This document shows, one piece after another, positions 34,136 to 42,732 of a stretch of 64,000 nucleotides of DNA. The stretch is taken from positions 62,001-126,000 of the forward strand of contig NZ_JANCLX010000024.1 of NCBI RefSeq assembly GCF_024295805.1, written 5' to 3'. Within the stretch, counting starts at the first letter, position 1. Each line of letters opens with the position of its first letter. This DNA comes from Streptomyces cucumeris (GTDB lineage: Bacteria > Actinomycetota > Actinomycetes > Streptomycetales > Streptomycetaceae). The notes beneath the pieces were generated by a model, which had not been told where the DNA came from, made no database searches, and was given only the letters and a program-made list of their open reading frames with translations. The position numbers and the translations under genes were made by a program.

Positions 34136-34636
34136 ATGAACGACCGGTTCAACCCCAACGACCGGTTCACCCCACCCATCCAAGCCCTCCCCGACGGAGA
34201 GGCCGAGGTCCGGCTGGAGCTCCATCTGCCCTGGGAGGTCGTCGCCGCGCTCGGACAGGAGGCGGGCCGGCTGGCCGCCCAGCTGGGACGTCCGGTGAGC
34301 CTGGACGAATCGGTCAGCCACCGGCTGCGCAACCAGTTCGGCGGCGCCCACGCCAAGCACTCCCAGGAGCGCAGCCAGCCCGCGGCCACCGCGGGCCACA
34401 CCCCGGCGCCGCTCGCCGCCCGCTCCCCCGGTGAGCAGGCCCGGCAGGCGATCGAGAAGATCAACGGCTCGAGCACCCCGCCCGGCGGCGGCACAGCGCC
34501 GTCCACGGAGACCGCGGCCGGGCCCCAGCCGATCCCGGTCCGCGAGTCGGCCCCGGCCGATGCCCGGGGCATCCTGGAGCGGCCCACCCGGGCCAGTGGC
34601 ACCGTGAACGGCGCGGCGTCCGAGACATCGAGATAG
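34136..34636 (+). CDS. Hypothetical protein with disordered C-terminus
   Basis: A 166-residue protein I do not recognise. The N-terminus repeats an asparagine-aspartate-rich unit (NDRFNPNDRFTPPIQ), then a short predicted helix-strand region AEVRLELHLPWEVVAALGQE leads into GRPVSLDESVSHRLRNQFG. The last 90 residues are Pro/Ala/Ser/Thr-rich and probably disordered. GGAGG lies seven bases before the ATG, and codon usage matches its neighbours, so it is a likely real gene. No signal peptide or membrane segment is present. A hairpin follows the stop. I assign no function. Confidence 0.65.
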   Translation: MNDRFNPNDRFTPPIQALPDGEAEVRLELHLPWEVVAALGQEAGRLAAQLGRPVSLDESVSHRLRNQFGGAHAKHSQERSQPAATAGHTPAPLAARSPGEQARQAIEKINGSSTPPGGGTAPSTETAAGPQPIPVRESAPADARGILERPTRASGTVNGAASETSR

Positions 34637-34659
34637 GGCGGCTCCGCGGTCCACCGTGA

Positions 34660-34693
34660 CGAGGGCGCCGTCCGCGGAGGACGGACGCCCTCG
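34660..34693. terminator. Hairpin terminator
   Basis: CGAGGGCG (34660-34667) pairs with CGCCCTCG (34686-34693), and an inner GTCC/GGAC pairing lies inside the loop. It is 24 bases beyond the hypothetical gene's stop and upstream of the 6-phosphogluconate dehydrogenase promoter region. Confidence 0.6.
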
Positions 34694-34820
34694 TATCCGT
34701 GGGTCCGGATCCCGCCTCCCGTCCGCGTCGTGAGTGGCGCACGGACGGGGTACCCGGGACGCTGTGCGCACGGCGCGTTTCCGAGATGACGACGACTGAC
34801 ACAGGCAGGAGTGGCCAACC

Positions 34821-36257
34821 ATGGCGGAGCAGGCTCACATCGGTGTGACCGGACTGGCGGTGATGGGCAGCAACCTGGCCCGCAACTTCGCCCGGCACGG
34901 CCACACGGTGGCCGTGCACAACCGGACGCCCGCGCGGACGCGGGCGCTGGTGGAGGAGTTCGGCAGCGAAGGCCACTTCGTACCGGCCGAGACGGCCGAG
35001 CAGTTCGTGGCCTCGCTGGAGCGCCCGCGGCGGCTGGTGATGATGGTCAAGGCGGGAGCGCCGACGGACGCGGTGATCGAGGAGTTCGCCCCGCTGCTGG
35101 AGCCGGGCGACATGATCGTGGACGGTGGCAACGCGCACTTCGAGGACACCCGGCGCCGTGAGGCGGCGCTGCGCGAGCGCGGACTGCACTTCGTGGGCAG
35201 CGGCATCTCCGGCGGCGAGGAGGGCGCCCTGCACGGCCCGAGCATCATGCCGGGCGGTTCGAAGGAGTCGTACGAGGCGCTGGGCCCGCTGCTGGAGGAC
35301 ATCTCCGCCAAGGTGGACGGCGCCCCCTGCTGCACCCATATCGGCCCGGACGGCGCCGGACACTTCGTGAAGATGGTGCACAACGGTATCGAGTACGCCG
35401 ATATGCAGCTGATCGCGGAGTCCTACGACCTGCTGCGGCGCGCCCTGGGCATGACTCCGGGCGAGATCGCGGAGGTGTTCCGCACCTGGAACGGCGGGCG
35501 CCTGGAGTCGTATCTGATCGAGATCACCGCCGAGGTGCTGGCGCACACCGACGCCGTGACCGGCAAACCCTTCGTGGACGTGGTGCTGGACCAGGCCGAG
35601 CAGAAGGGCACCGGCCGCTGGACCGTGCAGACCGCGCTCGACCTGGGTGTGCCGGTGAGCGGTATCGCCGAGGCGGTGTTCGCGCGCTCGCTGTCCGGCC
35701 ACGCGGATCTGCGGGACGCGGCGCAGGGGCTGCCGGGGCCCTCGGCCAAGGGGCTCTCGGGCACGGCGGCGGAGCGGTTCGCCGATGATGTCGAGCAGGC
35801 GCTGTACGCGTCGAAGATCGTGGCGTATGCGCAGGGCATCCACCAGATCCAGGCGGGCAGCCAGGAGTACGGCTGGGACATCGACCCGGGCGCGGTGGCG
35901 CGGATCTGGCGGGGCGGCTGTATCATCCGGGCGCGCTTCCTGAACCGGATCACCGAGGCGTACGCGCGGGAGCGGACCCCGGTGACCCTGCTGACCGCCG
36001 ACTACTTCGCCGAGGCGCTGGGGGCGGCCCAGGACGCCTGGCGGCGGGTGGTGGCCACCTCGGCCGAGCTGGGCGTTCCGGCTCCCGGGTTCTCGGCGGC
36101 GCTGGCGTACTACGACGCGCTGCGCTCCGAGCGGCTTCCGGCGGCGCTGGTCCAGGGGCAGCGGGACTTCTTCGGCGCGCACACCTACCGGCGCACCGAC
36201 CGTGACGGCTCGTTCCACACCCTCTGGGGCGGGGACCGCAGCGAGCGCCCGGCCTGA
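34821..36257 (+). CDS. gnd: 6-phosphogluconate dehydrogenase, decarboxylating (NADP type)
   Basis: A 478-residue enzyme that oxidatively decarboxylates 6-phosphogluconate to ribulose 5-phosphate in the pentose phosphate pathway, making NADPH. The Rossmann motif IGVTGLAVMGSNLARNFARH and the NADP-binding HNRTPARTRAL are at the N-terminus. The catalytic signature is GSGISGGEEGALHGPSIMPG, with HFVKMVHNGIEYADMQLIAE (catalytic Lys) next. The C-terminal helical domain ends HTYRRTDRDGSFHTLWGG. The length is right for the long (about 470-residue) form. The ATG is preceded by CAGGAG. It is a single gene here, convergent with an MFS exporter. No zwf or other pentose-phosphate gene lies beside it. Confidence 0.97.
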   Translation: MAEQAHIGVTGLAVMGSNLARNFARHGHTVAVHNRTPARTRALVEEFGSEGHFVPAETAEQFVASLERPRRLVMMVKAGAPTDAVIEEFAPLLEPGDMIVDGGNAHFEDTRRREAALRERGLHFVGSGISGGEEGALHGPSIMPGGSKESYEALGPLLEDISAKVDGAPCCTHIGPDGAGHFVKMVHNGIEYADMQLIAESYDLLRRALGMTPGEIAEVFRTWNGGRLESYLIEITAEVLAHTDAVTGKPFVDVVLDQAEQKGTGRWTVQTALDLGVPVSGIAEAVFARSLSGHADLRDAAQGLPGPSAKGLSGTAAERFADDVEQALYASKIVAYAQGIHQIQAGSQEYGWDIDPGAVARIWRGGCIIRARFLNRITEAYARERTPVTLLTADYFAEALGAAQDAWRRVVATSAELGVPAPGFSAALAYYDALRSERLPAALVQGQRDFFGAHTYRRTDRDGSFHTLWGGDRSERPA

Positions 36258-36267
36258 GCGGTGCCGG

Positions 36268-36289
36268 CCGCGCCACCTCCGCGGCGCGG
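36268..36289. terminator. Possible weak hairpin between convergent genes
   Basis: CCGCGCC (36268-36274) pairs with GGCGCGG (36283-36289) across an eight-base loop, 11 bases past the gnd stop. The stem is short and the local GC content high, so this is a modest candidate. Confidence 0.4.
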
Positions 36290-36312
36290 GGGTGTGCGCG
36301 ACCGGGGCGGGA

Positions 36313-37671
36313 TCAGGCGGTGTAGCGCCGGAAGGACGGTACGGCGGCGGCCAGGCCCAGGGTGCTGACGGCGACGAGCAGACCGCCCGCGGTGACCGCG
36401 GCACGCGGTCCGACCAGGGACCCGGCGGTGCCGTGCAGCAGGTCCGCCAGCCGCGGTCCGCCCGCGACCACCACGGTGAACACCCCCTGCATCCGGCCGC
36501 GCATCTCGTCGGTGGCCGCGGACTGGAGGATGGCACCGCGGAACACCATGGACACCATGTCGGCCACGCCCGCCAGCGCCAGGAACGCCGCCGCCCACCA
36601 CAGGTTGGCGCTGAGTCCGAATCCGGTGATGGCCACGCCCCAGGCCACCACGGCGGCCGTCACCATGAGGCCGTGGCGGCGGGCCCGGGAGAAGGTGCCG
36701 GACATCAGCCCGCCGGTCACCGCGCCGAGCGGGATGGCCGCGAAGAGCAGACCGAGGGCGAACCCCTCGCCCCAGGGGGCGTAGACATCCGCGGCGAGCT
36801 GCGGGAACAGCGCCCGGGGCATACCGAAGACCATCGCGATGATGTCGGCGACGAAGGACAGCAGCAGGATCCGGTGGGTGGCGATGTAGCGGAAGCCGTC
36901 GGCCACGTCCCGCCATCCGGCCCGGCGCCTGCCTCCGTCGGCGCCCCCGCCCAGGGGCTCGGTGAGCGGTGGCAGGGCGGGCAGCCGCCAGACGGCCCAG
37001 AGTGCCGCGCAGAGCGCGACGGCGTCGATCAGATAGAGCACCGGCAGCCCGAGCACGGGGATCAGGGCGCCCGCGAGCAGCGGACCGACGATCATGCCGG
37101 TCTGAGCCACGGTGGACTGGAGGGCGCCGGCCGCGGGCAGTTCGTCGGCGGGCACCAGCCGGGCGATGGACGCCTGCCGCGCCGGGGAGTTCATCCCGAA
37201 GAAGCCCTGCTGGGCGGCGAGCAGCACCATGAGCAGCACCACCGAGTCCAGTCCGGCGAAGGACTGCGCCCAGAACAGCACCGAGGTCACGGCGATGCCC
37301 GCGTTGGTGATCAGCATCAGGGTGCGCCGGTCCATGCGGTCGGCGATGACCCCGCCCCACAGCGCGAAGACCACCAGCGGGAGCAGCCCCGCGAAGCTGG
37401 CGTAGCCCACCCAGGCCGAGGAGCCGGTGATGTCGTAGATCTGCTTGGGCACGGCCACGGCGGTCAGCTGGCTGCCGACGGCGGTGACCGTCGTGGAGCC
37501 CCACAGCCGCCGGTAGGGCCGGTGGCGCAGCGGCCGGGTGTCCATCACCCAGCGGCGCCAGCCGGTCTTGGGCGGGGCGGGCGGGGCGGTGCCGTCCTCG
37601 GTGCCGCTCTCGGATGAGCCGGTGTCGTCGTCCGAGCCGGTGTCGTCGTCGGTATTGCGCGCGGTCTCCAC
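36313..37671 (-). CDS. MFS exporter (EntS/DHA3-like)
   Basis: A 452-residue transporter with about 12 hydrophobic segments. The first 40 residues are acidic with a tandem DDDTGS repeat and are cytoplasmic. The core begins MDTRPLRHRPYRRLWGSTTV and has GLLPLVVFALWGGVIADRMD (motif A variant GGVIADRMDRR). GFFGMNSPARQASIARLVPA matches the EntS/tetronasin-type DHA3 family, which exports siderophores and macrolides. The only start that covers the acidic leader is a GTG with AGGAGG 13 bases away, so an internal start near Met43 is possible. It stands between gnd and the molybdenum hydroxylase maturation gene, and no link to either is evident. Confidence 0.88.
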   Translation of the reverse strand: METARNTDDDTGSDDDTGSSESGTEDGTAPPAPPKTGWRRWVMDTRPLRHRPYRRLWGSTTVTAVGSQLTAVAVPKQIYDITGSSAWVGYASFAGLLPLVVFALWGGVIADRMDRRTLMLITNAGIAVTSVLFWAQSFAGLDSVVLLMVLLAAQQGFFGMNSPARQASIARLVPADELPAAGALQSTVAQTGMIVGPLLAGALIPVLGLPVLYLIDAVALCAALWAVWRLPALPPLTEPLGGGADGGRRRAGWRDVADGFRYIATHRILLLSFVADIIAMVFGMPRALFPQLAADVYAPWGEGFALGLLFAAIPLGAVTGGLMSGTFSRARRHGLMVTAAVVAWGVAITGFGLSANLWWAAAFLALAGVADMVSMVFRGAILQSAATDEMRGRMQGVFTVVVAGGPRLADLLHGTAGSLVGPRAAVTAGGLLVAVSTLGLAAAVPSFRRYTA

Positions 37672-37748
37672 GGCGGTGGTGTGTCCTCCTGCGTCCGGGT
37701 GCCCGTCGGCCGGAGGCGGGTGTCCTCCGGCCGGGGACCATTGTGACG

Positions 37749-37766
37749 ACCGCCCCGAGGGGCGGT
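37749..37766. terminator. Hairpin downstream of xdhC-like gene
   Basis: ACCGCCCCGAGGGGCGGT is a self-complementary 18-mer (seven- to eight-base stem, tight loop) located ten bases past the XdhC stop in the leftward direction and upstream of the MFS gene. Confidence 0.55.
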
Positions 37767-37775
37767 GACACCGTC

Positions 37776-38927
37776 TCAGCCCCCGGCCGCCGAGGAGATC
37801 GGCCGGTCGCCGTGGATCCGGCCGCCGAGGGAGGTCAGCCGGGTGCCGCTGCCGCCCCAGCGGTCGGCGATGATCTCGGCGGCGATGCTGACCGCAGTCT
37901 CCTCCGGGGTGCGGGCGCCCAGGTCCAGTCCGATCGGCGATGCCAGCCGCGCCAGCCGGTCCTCGCCCAGCCCGGTGGCACGCAGCCGCCGCAGCCGGTC
38001 GTCATGGGTGCGGCGGGAGCCCATGGCGCCGACGTACGCCAGCGGCAGCCGCAGCGCCTCCTCCAGCAGCGGTACGTCGAACTTGGGGTCGTGGGTGAGG
38101 ACGCAGACCACGGTGCGCTCGTCCACCCGGCCCGCCTCCGCCTCGGCACGCAGATAGCGGTGCGGCCAGTCGGTCACCACTTCATGGGCCTCGGGGAAGC
38201 GGCGCCGGGTGGCGAACACCGGCCGGGCGTCGCAGACGGTGACGTGGTAGCCGAGGTGGACGCCCATCCGGGCCATCGCGGCGGCGAAGTCCACGGCGCC
38301 GAACACCAGCATCCGGGGCGGTGCGGCGTGGACCGAGACGAACAGCGTCAGCTCCTCGTCGGTGCGTGTGCCGTCGTAGCCGTAGGCCAGGGTGCCGGTG
38401 CGGCCGCCCGCCAGCAGCCCGCGGGTGTCCTCGGCGACGGCCGCGTCCAGCCGGGCCGAGCCCAGCGAGCCCGAGGCGCCCTCGGGCCGGACCACCAGCC
38501 GCCGTCCCAGCCGCCCCTCCGGGTCGGGCCCGGTGACGGCCACACAGGTCACCTCGGCCACCGGCTCCCCGGCGGCCACCGCCTCGGCCACTCCCCCGAA
38601 GTCGGGGAAGCCCTCGGGGTCGATCCGCTCCACGAAGACGTCCATGGCGCCGCCGCAGGTCAGCCCGACCGCGAAGGCATCGTCATCGCTGACCCCGTAG
38701 CGCTGGAGCACCGGGGTGCCCCCGGCGGTGACCTCCTGGGCGAGTTCGTAGACCGCCGCCTCGACACAGCCGCCGGAGACGCTGCCCACCGCGGATCCAT
38801 CGGGCCCGACGAGCATGCTCGTACCGGCGGGCAGCGGCGAGGAGCGCCAGGTCGCGACCACGGTGGCGCGGGCGAAGGGCTCGCCCTCACGCCACCACCG
38901 GTGCATCTGAGCTACGACGTCTCGCAT
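37776..38927 (-). CDS. XdhC-family molybdenum hydroxylase maturation factor
   Basis: A 383-residue protein of the XdhC/CoxI family. The N-terminal XdhC_CoxI domain has FARATVVATWRSSPLPAGTS and VGSVSGGCVEAAVYELAQEV with the conserved GGC. The C-terminal Rossmann domain has MLVFGAVDFAAAMARMG and the family ending VGAMGSRRTHDDRLRRL, then PIGLDLGARTPEETAVSIAA. These factors bind and sulfurate the molybdenum cofactor and insert it into the hydroxylase (compare E. coli PaoD). The ATG at 38927 is the family-like start; a longer frame crosses the shared promoter. It is divergent from the hydroxylase operon, with 50 bases between start codons. Confidence 0.93.
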   Translation of the reverse strand: MRDVVAQMHRWWREGEPFARATVVATWRSSPLPAGTSMLVGPDGSAVGSVSGGCVEAAVYELAQEVTAGGTPVLQRYGVSDDDAFAVGLTCGGAMDVFVERIDPEGFPDFGGVAEAVAAGEPVAEVTCVAVTGPDPEGRLGRRLVVRPEGASGSLGSARLDAAVAEDTRGLLAGGRTGTLAYGYDGTRTDEELTLFVSVHAAPPRMLVFGAVDFAAAMARMGVHLGYHVTVCDARPVFATRRRFPEAHEVVTDWPHRYLRAEAEAGRVDERTVVCVLTHDPKFDVPLLEEALRLPLAYVGAMGSRRTHDDRLRRLRATGLGEDRLARLASPIGLDLGARTPEETAVSIAAEIIADRWGGSGTRLTSLGGRIHGDRPISSAAGG

Positions 38928-38956
38928 GGATCCCCATTCTCCTCGCACCCGATGTA

Positions 38957-38987
38957 AGAGGTTGATACATTCAATGTATGAGCCTCT
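38957..38987. promoter_or_regulatory. 31-bp palindromic operator with symmetric back-to-back -10 elements
   Basis: AGAGG (38957-38961) and CCTCT (38983-38987) flank a core ATACATTCAATGTAT (38965-38979), an almost perfect palindrome centred on 38972. TACATT on the plus strand (38966-38971) sits six bases before the ATG at 38978, suiting a leaderless transcript. The mirror TACATT on the minus strand (38978-38973) would start the xdhC message about 39 bases before its ATG. A TetR gene lies at the end of the plus-strand operon and is the natural ligand-responsive repressor. Confidence 0.65.
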
Positions 38988-39571
38988 CACATCACTCACC
39001 GAGCAGCGACATCACTTTGCGGATCAATGGCACGGCCCACCCCCTGACCATCGACAACCGGACGACCCTGCTCGATGTGCTGCGCGAGCGACTCGGTCTG
39101 ACGGGCACCAAGAAGGGCTGTGACCACGGCCAGTGCGGTGCCTGCACCGTGCTGATCGACGGCGAGCGGGTGAACAGCTGCCTGATGTTCGCGGTGGCCG
39201 CCGAGGAGCGCGAGATCGTCTCGATCGAGGGTGTCTCCGAGCTGGACGGCGGCACCGGACTCCACCCGGTGCAGCGGGCGTTCCTCGACCACGACGGGCT
39301 CCAGTGCGGCTACTGCACCCCGGGCCAGATCTGCTCGGCCATCGGCGCCCTGGACGAGGCCCGGCGGGGCTGGCCGAGCCATGTCACCGAGGACACCGGA
39401 GCGGGCGTGGCCGACGCCGCGGAGCTGGACGCACGGGAGGTGCGCGAGCGTATGAGCGGCAATCTGTGCCGGTGCGGCGCCTACAACGGCATCGTGGAGG
39501 CCGTCCTGGAGGCCGCGGGCGGCCCCGGTGAGGGCACCGCCGCCACGAGCCCGGCCGGGGGTGTGCGATGA
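38978..39571 (+). CDS. Molybdenum hydroxylase [2Fe-2S] subunit (YagT/PaoA-like)
   Basis: A 197-residue iron-sulfur subunit. The plant-ferredoxin domain has C48, C53, C56 and C68 (KKGCDHGQCGACTVLIDGER, then NSC). The helical domain for the second cluster has C110 and C113 (LQCGYCTPGQICS) and C164 and C166 (GNLCRCGAYNG). It passes electrons from the molybdenum centre to the FAD subunit. Unlike E. coli PaoA, no Tat signal is present, so the complex is probably cytoplasmic. The ATG lies inside the palindromic operator with a -10-like element six bases upstream, so translation may be leaderless. Its stop overlaps the next gene's start (ATGA). Confidence 0.95.
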   Translation: MSLSHHSPSSDITLRINGTAHPLTIDNRTTLLDVLRERLGLTGTKKGCDHGQCGACTVLIDGERVNSCLMFAVAAEEREIVSIEGVSELDGGTGLHPVQRAFLDHDGLQCGYCTPGQICSAIGALDEARRGWPSHVTEDTGAGVADAAELDAREVRERMSGNLCRCGAYNGIVEAVLEAAGGPGEGTAATSPAGGVR

Positions 39572-40569
39572 AGGAGTTCGCCTACGCCCGCGCGGGCGAC
39601 GCCCGGGAGGCCGCCGAGCTGATCGCGCAGCGCCCGGACGCCACCTATCTCGGCGGCGGCACCAATCTGGTGGACCTGATGAAGCTCGGGGTCACCGACC
39701 CCGGTCTGCTGGTGGACGTGTCCCGGCTGCCGTACGACCGGATCGAGCACCGCGACGACGGTTCGGTGCTGATCGGCGCCACCGTGCGCAACGGCGAGCT
39801 GGCGGGCGACCCGGGGATCCGGACCCGCTTCCCGATGCTGTCCCAGGCGCTGCTGTCGGGCGCCTCCGGACAGTTGCGCACCGTCGCCACGGTGGGCGGC
39901 AACCTGCTCCAGCGCACCCGCTGTGTGTACTTCCAGGACGTCACCAAGCCGTGCAACAAGCGTGAGCCGGGCACGGGGTGTCCCGCGGTCGAGGGCGCGC
40001 ACCGCGATCTGGCCGTGCTGGGCACCTCCGACCACTGCGTGGCCTCCCATCCGTCCGATATGGCGGTGGCGCTGGTCGCGCTGGACGCCGTGGTCCATCT
40101 GCGGTCGGTGGACGGCGCCACCCGTACGGTGCCGGTGGCGGAGCTGTATCTGCTGCCCGGTGACACCCCGCAGCGCGAGACCGTCCTCGAGCGCGGCGAT
40201 CTGATCACCGCGGTCGAACTGCCCGCGCCGCCGGCGGGCGCGGCGATGCGCTATCGCAAGGTCCGGGACCGCTGGTCGTATGCCTTCGCCCTGGTCAGTG
40301 TGGCCACCTCGGTGTCGGTGGCCGACGACGGCTCGCTCGCCGACGTACGGATCGCGCTCGGCGGGGTGGCGCCGCGGCCGTGGCGGGCGAGCGTGGCCGA
40401 GGAGCGGCTGCGGGGGCGGCGGCCGGACGAGGAGACGCTGCGCGAGGCGGCGCGGGCCGAACTGGCCGCCGCGCGCCCGCTCCCCGACAACGCCTTCAAG
40501 GTCGATCTGGCCGTGGATCTCATCGTCGCGGGCATCCGCGACCTCAGCACGAGGAAGGACCGCGCATGA
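39568..40569 (+). CDS. Molybdenum hydroxylase FAD subunit with extra [4Fe-4S] ligands (YagS/PaoB-like)
   Basis: A 333-residue FAD-binding subunit of the CO dehydrogenase/xanthine dehydrogenase family. FAD motifs are ATYLGGGTNLVDLMKLG (residues about 26-42) and TVATVGGNLLQRTRC (about 105-119). Cysteines at 119, 129, 138 and 157 match the insertion that binds a [4Fe-4S] cluster in PaoB-type and 4-hydroxybenzoyl-CoA reductase-type enzymes. This predicts a PaoABC-like aldehyde oxidoreductase rather than a classical xanthine dehydrogenase. The start overlaps the previous stop by four bases, as does its own stop with the next gene, so the three subunits are translationally coupled. Confidence 0.94.
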   Translation: MKEFAYARAGDAREAAELIAQRPDATYLGGGTNLVDLMKLGVTDPGLLVDVSRLPYDRIEHRDDGSVLIGATVRNGELAGDPGIRTRFPMLSQALLSGASGQLRTVATVGGNLLQRTRCVYFQDVTKPCNKREPGTGCPAVEGAHRDLAVLGTSDHCVASHPSDMAVALVALDAVVHLRSVDGATRTVPVAELYLLPGDTPQRETVLERGDLITAVELPAPPAGAAMRYRKVRDRWSYAFALVSVATSVSVADDGSLADVRIALGGVAPRPWRASVAEERLRGRRPDEETLREAARAELAAARPLPDNAFKVDLAVDLIVAGIRDLSTRKDRA

Positions 40570-42722
40570 CCACCATCGAGCGGACGGTCGGCGCCCCGAT
40601 GACCCGGGTCGACGGCCTGGACAAGGTGACCGGGGCCGCGCGCTACGCCTATGAGTTCCCGATCGGGGACGTCGGCTATGTGTGGCCGGTGCAGGCCACC
40701 GTCGCCCGCGGCCGGGTGACCGGTGTGGACCCGGCTCCGGCGCTGGCCCGGCCGGGTGTGCTGGCGGTGCTGGACTCCGGCAACGCCCCGCGGCTGAACG
40801 CGGAGGCCGAGGTGAGCGCGGATCTGTTCGTGCTCCAGGGCCCCGAAGTGGCCTATCACGGGCAGATCGTGGCCGCGGTGGTGGCCACCTCGCTGGAGGC
40901 GGCGCGTGAGGGTGCGGCCGCGGTGCGGGTGAGCTACGAGCGTGAGCCGCATGACGTGGTGCTGCGCGCCGACGACGAAGCCGCCGCGATTCCCGAGACG
41001 CTCACCGACGGCGGCCCGGGCTTCGCCGAGCGCGGGGACACCGATGCCGCGTGGGCGGCCGCCGAGGTCCGCGTCGACCACGTCTACACCACCCCGGTGG
41101 AGCATGTGAGCCCGATGGAGCCGCACTCCACGATCGCCCAGTGGGACGAGGACCGGCTGACCCTCCACAACTCCGACCAGGGCCCGTTCATGAGCGCCCA
41201 GCTCCTGACCGGGCTGTTCGGGCTCGAGGACGGCGCGGTGGAGGTCGTGGCCGAGTACATCGGCGGCGGTTTCGGCTCGAAGGGCATCCCGCGCTCCCCC
41301 GCGGTCCTCGCCGCGCTGGCCGCACGCGCCGTGGGCCGGCCGGTGAAGATCGCGCTGACCCGGCAGCAGATGTTCGCGCTGGTCCCCTACCGGTCGCCCA
41401 CGATCCAGCGGGTGCGGCTGGGCGCCGGGCGGGACGGCCGGCTGACGGTGCTGGAGCACGAGTCGGTGCAGCAGCGCGCACGGCAGGTGCCGTTCGCCGA
41501 CCAGACGGTGAGCTCGTCGCGGATGATGTACGCCGCGCCCAGCGCCCGGACGACGGTGAAGGTGGCGCCGCTGGATGTGATGACCCCGGCGTGGTTCCGC
41601 GCGCCCGGCCACACACCGGGGATGTTCGCCCTGGAGTCGGCCATGGACGAGCTGGCCGTGGAACTGGGCATGGACCCGATCGAGCTGCGGATCCGCAATG
41701 AGCCGGAGGTCGACCCGGGCACCGGCAAACCGTTCAGCAGCCGCAGCCTGGTGGAGTGTCTGCGCCAGGGAGCCGCCCGGTTCGGCTGGGAGCGGCGCGA
41801 TCCGGCACCGGGGATCCGGCTGGAGGGCCGCTGGCTGGTGGGCACCGGAGTGGCCGCCTCGCACCACCCCGACTACACCTTCCCCTCCTCCGCGCTCGCC
41901 CGTGCCGAGCCGGACGGGACGTTCCTGGTCCGGATCGGCGCGGCCGACCTCGGCACCGGCGCCCGTACGGCGATGACGCAGGTCGCGGCGGACGCGCTGG
42001 GCATTCCGCTGTCGCGGCTGCGGCTGGAGATCGGCCGTGCGTCGCTGGGCATGGCCCCGTTCGCCGGTGGTTCGCTGGGCACGGCCTCCTGGGGCTGGGC
42101 GGTGGACAAGGCGTGCCGGGCGCTGCTGAAGGAGCTGGACGCCTTCGGCGGGGTGATCCCGGACGAGGGTCTGGAGGTGCGGGCGGACACCACCGAGGAC
42201 GTGGTCAACCGGCCGGAGATGTCCCGGCACACCTTCGGCGCCCAGTTCGCCGAGGTACGGGTGGACCGGGACACCGGTGAGATCCGGGTGGACCGGATGC
42301 TGGGGATGTTCGCGGCCGGACGCATCATCAATCCGCAGACGGCCCGCTCGCAGTTCCTGGGCGCGATGACGATGGGTCTGTCGATGGCCCTGCTGGAGAT
42401 CGGGGAGGTCGATCCGGTCTTCGGTGACTTCGCCAACCACGACTTCGCGGGTTATCACATCGCCGCCCACGCCGATGTGCCCGCGCTGGAGGTGGCGATG
42501 CTGGAGGAGCGGGACAACAGCCCCAACCCGATCGGCGGCAAGGGCATCGGCGAGCTGGGCATCGTGGGCGCGGCGGCGGCGATCGCCAATGCCTTCCACC
42601 ATGCCACCGGACAGCGGGTGCGCGATCTGCCGATCCGTCTGGAGCGTTCGCGGGAGGCCCTGCGGGCGGCCCGGACCCTGGAGCACGGGCCTGCGGGGGG
42701 CGCTCCGCAGCAGGTCGGATAG
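40566..42722 (+). CDS. Molybdenum hydroxylase catalytic subunit (YagR/PaoC-like)
   Basis: A 718-residue molybdopterin-binding subunit. It begins GAPMTRVDGLDKVTGAARYA, the family opening. Cofactor-binding stretches include EYIGGGFGSKG and AWFRAPGHTPGMFALESAMD. The invariant catalytic glutamate is Glu663 in GGKGIGELGIVGAAAAIANA. The complex probably oxidises aldehydes or heterocycles with water as oxygen source; PaoABC in E. coli detoxifies aromatic aldehydes. The ATG at 40566 overlaps the FAD subunit stop. An apparent upstream extension is out of phase with the real upstream gene. The TetR gene starts ten bases later. Confidence 0.95.
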   Translation: MTTIERTVGAPMTRVDGLDKVTGAARYAYEFPIGDVGYVWPVQATVARGRVTGVDPAPALARPGVLAVLDSGNAPRLNAEAEVSADLFVLQGPEVAYHGQIVAAVVATSLEAAREGAAAVRVSYEREPHDVVLRADDEAAAIPETLTDGGPGFAERGDTDAAWAAAEVRVDHVYTTPVEHVSPMEPHSTIAQWDEDRLTLHNSDQGPFMSAQLLTGLFGLEDGAVEVVAEYIGGGFGSKGIPRSPAVLAALAARAVGRPVKIALTRQQMFALVPYRSPTIQRVRLGAGRDGRLTVLEHESVQQRARQVPFADQTVSSSRMMYAAPSARTTVKVAPLDVMTPAWFRAPGHTPGMFALESAMDELAVELGMDPIELRIRNEPEVDPGTGKPFSSRSLVECLRQGAARFGWERRDPAPGIRLEGRWLVGTGVAASHHPDYTFPSSALARAEPDGTFLVRIGAADLGTGARTAMTQVAADALGIPLSRLRLEIGRASLGMAPFAGGSLGTASWGWAVDKACRALLKELDAFGGVIPDEGLEVRADTTEDVVNRPEMSRHTFGAQFAEVRVDRDTGEIRVDRMLGMFAAGRIINPQTARSQFLGAMTMGLSMALLEIGEVDPVFGDFANHDFAGYHIAAHADVPALEVAMLEERDNSPNPIGGKGIGELGIVGAAAAIANAFHHATGQRVRDLPIRLERSREALRAARTLEHGPAGGAPQQVG

Positions 42723-42732
42723 GGTCGGCCGG

